Of a DNA stretch of 64,000 bases, positions 61,551 to 64,000 are shown one piece after another. The notes under the pieces were generated by a model. That model was not told the origin of the DNA and did not search any database. It saw only the letters and a program-made list of their open reading frames with translations. The stretch is from the NCBI RefSeq assembly GCF_010994275.1, contig NZ_WMCD01000001.1:124001-188000 (forward strand). Reading direction: 5' to 3'. Position 1 is the first letter of the stretch; each line of letters begins with the position of its first letter. This DNA comes from Cyclobacterium jeungdonense (GTDB lineage Bacteria; Bacteroidota; Bacteroidia; Cytophagales; Cyclobacteriaceae). The translations under genes and the position numbers were made by a program.

Positions 61551-63926
61551 ATGAAAAGACTAGAAGGGATACTTGCGGGGATGTGTTTGTTATTAATTGG
61601 TTGTGGTGGGGAAAGCAACCGCGAACAACCTATGCCGGAAACGATCAGTTATAACCTGCATATCAGGCCTATTTTGTCTGAAAACTGCTTTGCCTGCCAC
61701 GGTCCGGATGCTAATAAGCGGGAATCAGGGTTGCGGCTAGATCGGGAAGAAGATGCTTTTTCTACGTTGAAAGAACAACCGGATCGGCATGCCCTGGTAC
61801 CGGGTAATCCGGATGCTTCGGAAGCTTATCTGCGGATACTAAGTTCTGACCAGAATGAACGCATGCCCCCGCCATCTTCGAACCTGAGCCTATCGGATAA
61901 TCAAATACAGTTGATAGAAAAATGGATAGGTCAAGGTGCGGAATATGAACCTCATTGGGCATTTGTCCCTCCGAAAAAGGCAATGTTGCCGGAAGTAAAA
62001 ACCAAAGATTGGGCACAAAACGAACTTGATTATTTTGTTTTGGAAGCTATGGAGGAAGCAGGTTTATCTCCTAACGAACCTGCCGATAAGTTGAGTTTGA
62101 TTCGTAGAGCATATTTTGACGTTATTGGCTTGCCTCCCAATCCGGAATCCTTGGATCGAATGGCAAAAGACGAGTTGAATCTGGATGGGTTGCTGGACAG
62201 CTTATTTGCAAATCCTGCATATGGGGAAAAGATGGCTGTACATTGGATGGATTTGTCCCGATATGCAGATTCTCATGGATATCAGGACGATTACTATCGT
62301 ACCCAATGGCCCTGGAGGGATTGGGTTATTCATGCCTTTAATCAGAATCTGCCCTATGACCGATTTATCACCTGGCAACTGGCGGGTGACCTTTTGCCAG
62401 GTGCAGGAAAAGAGCAACTACTAGCCACGGCCTTTAACCGCAACCACAAAATCACGGAAGAATCCGGTGCCATTGATGAAGAATACAGGGTGATGTATGC
62501 CGTGGACCGTACCAATACCCTGGGTAAAGCGCTATTAGGAATGACTCTGGAGTGTGCCCAATGCCACGATCATAAATACGATCCCATCTCCCAAAAAGAA
62601 TATTATCAGACCTTTGCTTTTTTTAATACCGTGGCCGAGTGGGGCATCGAAGAAGCGAGTCCGGGGTTTTCTAAAAAAAGTCCTGCAAAAGTGCCTTTAA
62701 TGGAAATACGGGAAGAGGATGTGGAAGATATTCTTCATTTTGTCAATATGCCAGACAGTACCCGCAGGGTACAGACCTTGCTGGCAAATATGGGAAAAGG
62801 AACTAATTATAATTCCTTGTTGGCAGAGGCAGATGTGCTAAAGGTCTCGGTTATGGGCGAGCCAGACAATACACGACGCACCTACTTGTTGGATCGGGGA
62901 ATGTACGATGCGCCAAAGGAAGCGGTAGAACCCGGAATTCCGAAGGCTATCCTCCCTTTTCCGGATCATTTGCCCAAAAACCGCCTGGGTTTATCAAAAT
63001 GGCTTTTTGATTCGGGAAATCCCCTGACAGCCAGGGTTTTTGTGAACCGAATCTGGCAAGAAATATTCGGAAAAGGCCTTGTAGCCACTCCCGGCGATTT
63101 TGGTATGCAGGGCAATTTGCCTGTAAACCAACCATTGCTGGACTGGCTGGCAGTCGACTTTATGGAGAGTGGTTGGGATATTCAAGGGCTAATCCGGAAA
63201 ATAATGCAGTCTGCGACCTACCAGCAGTCTTCGGTAGTTGATCCTGAAAAATTCGAACAGGATCCTGAAAATCGGCTTTTGTCTCGGTTTCCGCGGCAGC
63301 GTCTCCCTGCCGAGGCAATCCGGGATCTGGTACTGGCTAGCAGCGGGCTATTACACCGTGAAATTGGCGGACCCAGTGTGAAGCCTTACCAGCCGGAGGG
63401 ATTATGGGAAGCGGCTACTTCGGGTAGAGGGAATCTCTCCAGGTATCTTCAGGATAGTGGAAAGTACTTGTACCGTAGGGGATTGTATACATTTATAAAA
63501 CGAACGGTGCCCCCACCATCCATGATGATATTTGATGCCAGTAATAGGGATGCCTGTGAGGTGGAACGGCTTCAGACCAATACCCCCCTGCAAGCCTTAG
63601 TGATGATGAATGACCCGGTTGTTCTGGAAGCTTCCAGGGTGTTGGCAGAAAAACTACTGGAAAGCGGAGAGCCCACCCCCCATCTTATTCGGGCTGCCTT
63701 CTACCGGATAGTGGGCAGAAAGGCCGAAAAGGAAGAATTCCAGATTCTTCTGGACAATTACGGTTCTTTTTATTCAGGATACAGTGAGGAACCGAAGAGA
63801 GCAAAAGCTACGCTTGCAGTAGGGGAGTATCCACTTAAGGACTCCTTGCCGGTAGTGGAAAGGGCCGCATTGATGCAGGTAATTTCGTTGCTGTATAATC
63901 TGGAAGAAACCATTACAAAATCCTGA
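61551..63926 (+). CDS. PSCyt1-DUF1549-DUF1553 cytochrome-like lipoprotein
   Basis: 791 residues with a lipoprotein signal (LLIGC). The N-terminal planctomycete-type cytochrome c domain has heme motif CFACHGPD. A second CxxCH is in LECAQCHDHKYDP of DUF1549, followed by DUF1553 in the C-terminal part (NPLTARVFVNRIWQEIFGKGLV, RLPAEAIRDLVLASSGLLHREIGG). It probably takes part in electron transfer or sugar oxidation in the periplasm; its substrate is unknown. The usual LamG-like insert between DUF1549 and DUF1553 is missing, so it is a short variant. A DUF1501 protein starts 3 bases after the stop. Confidence 0.93.
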   Translation: MKRLEGILAGMCLLLIGCGGESNREQPMPETISYNLHIRPILSENCFACHGPDANKRESGLRLDREEDAFSTLKEQPDRHALVPGNPDASEAYLRILSSDQNERMPPPSSNLSLSDNQIQLIEKWIGQGAEYEPHWAFVPPKKAMLPEVKTKDWAQNELDYFVLEAMEEAGLSPNEPADKLSLIRRAYFDVIGLPPNPESLDRMAKDELNLDGLLDSLFANPAYGEKMAVHWMDLSRYADSHGYQDDYYRTQWPWRDWVIHAFNQNLPYDRFITWQLAGDLLPGAGKEQLLATAFNRNHKITEESGAIDEEYRVMYAVDRTNTLGKALLGMTLECAQCHDHKYDPISQKEYYQTFAFFNTVAEWGIEEASPGFSKKSPAKVPLMEIREEDVEDILHFVNMPDSTRRVQTLLANMGKGTNYNSLLAEADVLKVSVMGEPDNTRRTYLLDRGMYDAPKEAVEPGIPKAILPFPDHLPKNRLGLSKWLFDSGNPLTARVFVNRIWQEIFGKGLVATPGDFGMQGNLPVNQPLLDWLAVDFMESGWDIQGLIRKIMQSATYQQSSVVDPEKFEQDPENRLLSRFPRQRLPAEAIRDLVLASSGLLHREIGGPSVKPYQPEGLWEAATSGRGNLSRYLQDSGKYLYRRGLYTFIKRTVPPPSMMIFDASNRDACEVERLQTNTPLQALVMMNDPVVLEASRVLAEKLLESGEPTPHLIRAAFYRIVGRKAEKEEFQILLDNYGSFYSGYSEEPKRAKATLAVGEYPLKDSLPVVERAALMQVISLLYNLEETITKS

Positions 63927-63929
63927 GTT

Positions 63930-64000
63930 ATGGAAAAAGAAATTTTAGACCATCGTCTTCACATCAATCGCAGGCATTTTCTATCGAAGTTGAGCCTGGG
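63930..64000 (+). CDS. DUF1501-family protein (5' end only)
   Basis: Starts MEKEILDHRLHINRRHFLSK and is cut by the window edge. The NRRHFLSKLSLG segment is the Tat signal-like start typical of DUF1501 proteins, the usual partners of DUF1549/DUF1553 cytochromes. Only 23 codons are visible, but the pairing and spacing make the call likely. Confidence 0.75.
   Translation, partial: MEKEILDHRLHINRRHFLSKLSL

Overview
The window looks like chromosomal DNA of a free-living, carbohydrate- and peptide-degrading member of the Bacteroidota. The signs are a hybrid two-component system of the one-protein Bacteroidota type, many secreted proteins with N-terminal signal peptides or lipoboxes, promoter-like TAnnTTTG boxes, few Shine-Dalgarno sequences, and the gene order birA / rsfS-ftsH. 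Cytochrome-type DUF1549/DUF1553 and DUF1501 proteins, common in Planctomycetes, Verrucomicrobia and marine Bacteroidota, lie at the right edge. The genus cannot be told from the sequence. No rRNA, tRNA, CRISPR array, prophage or intact insertion sequence was seen.

Layout. 1-4.6 kb: a HEAT-repeat secreted protein and a Tat-exported Gfo/Idh/MocA oxidoreductase, small charged proteins and an iron-sulfur serine dehydratase. 4.7-10.7 kb: a probable proline/hydroxyproline peptide-use locus (AraC regulator, dipeptidyl peptidase IV, DapA-like lyase, Xaa-Pro aminopeptidase). 11-17 kb: NAD(P)HX repair enzyme, PQQ-type sugar dehydrogenase, RNase HII and a GH63 glucosidase. 17.2-25 kb: envelope genes (glycosyltransferase, two LpxH-like phosphatases), an NtrY/NtrC-like two-component pair, an FKBP isomerase. 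25-32.5 kb: housekeeping (ftsH, rsfS, birA, ahcY, ppsA). 32.5-40.2 kb: DoxX and Crp/Fnr genes, then a hybrid two-component system whose stop overlaps the start of a GH29 alpha-L-fucosidase. 40.2-48.4 kb: a run of minus-strand metabolic genes (hydrolase, proC, M1 aminopeptidase, creatininase-like amidase, amidohydrolase, quinone oxidoreductase, universal stress protein). 48.5-60.9 kb: thioesterase, tandem-domain acetyl-xylan-esterase-like protein, PhyH dioxygenase, a RAYT transposase remnant, DEAD-box helicase, ribulokinase, small secreted proteins and a Ca/Na antiporter. 61.4-64 kb: the DUF1549/DUF1553 cytochrome and the start of a DUF1501 partner.

The most unusual signal is a family of six short intergenic repeats (89-139 bp) at four loci. 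Every copy has the same orientation as the next gene downstream. Each begins at (or aligns with) ATGAAATCGAGC and ends in TTATAA plus exactly four bases, directly followed by an ATG: that of the downstream gene, that of the next repeat, or, for the solitary copy, an ATG opening a 15-codon mini-ORF. Two loci carry head-to-tail pairs. Four copies are open from that ATG and a fifth from an internal ATG, giving a 28-44 codon reading frame, so the units resemble tiny cistrons slotted between a stop codon and a start codon. A RAYT (REP-associated tyrosine transposase) fragment at 52.5 kb is a possible relic of a mobilising enzyme, though nothing here links the two directly.
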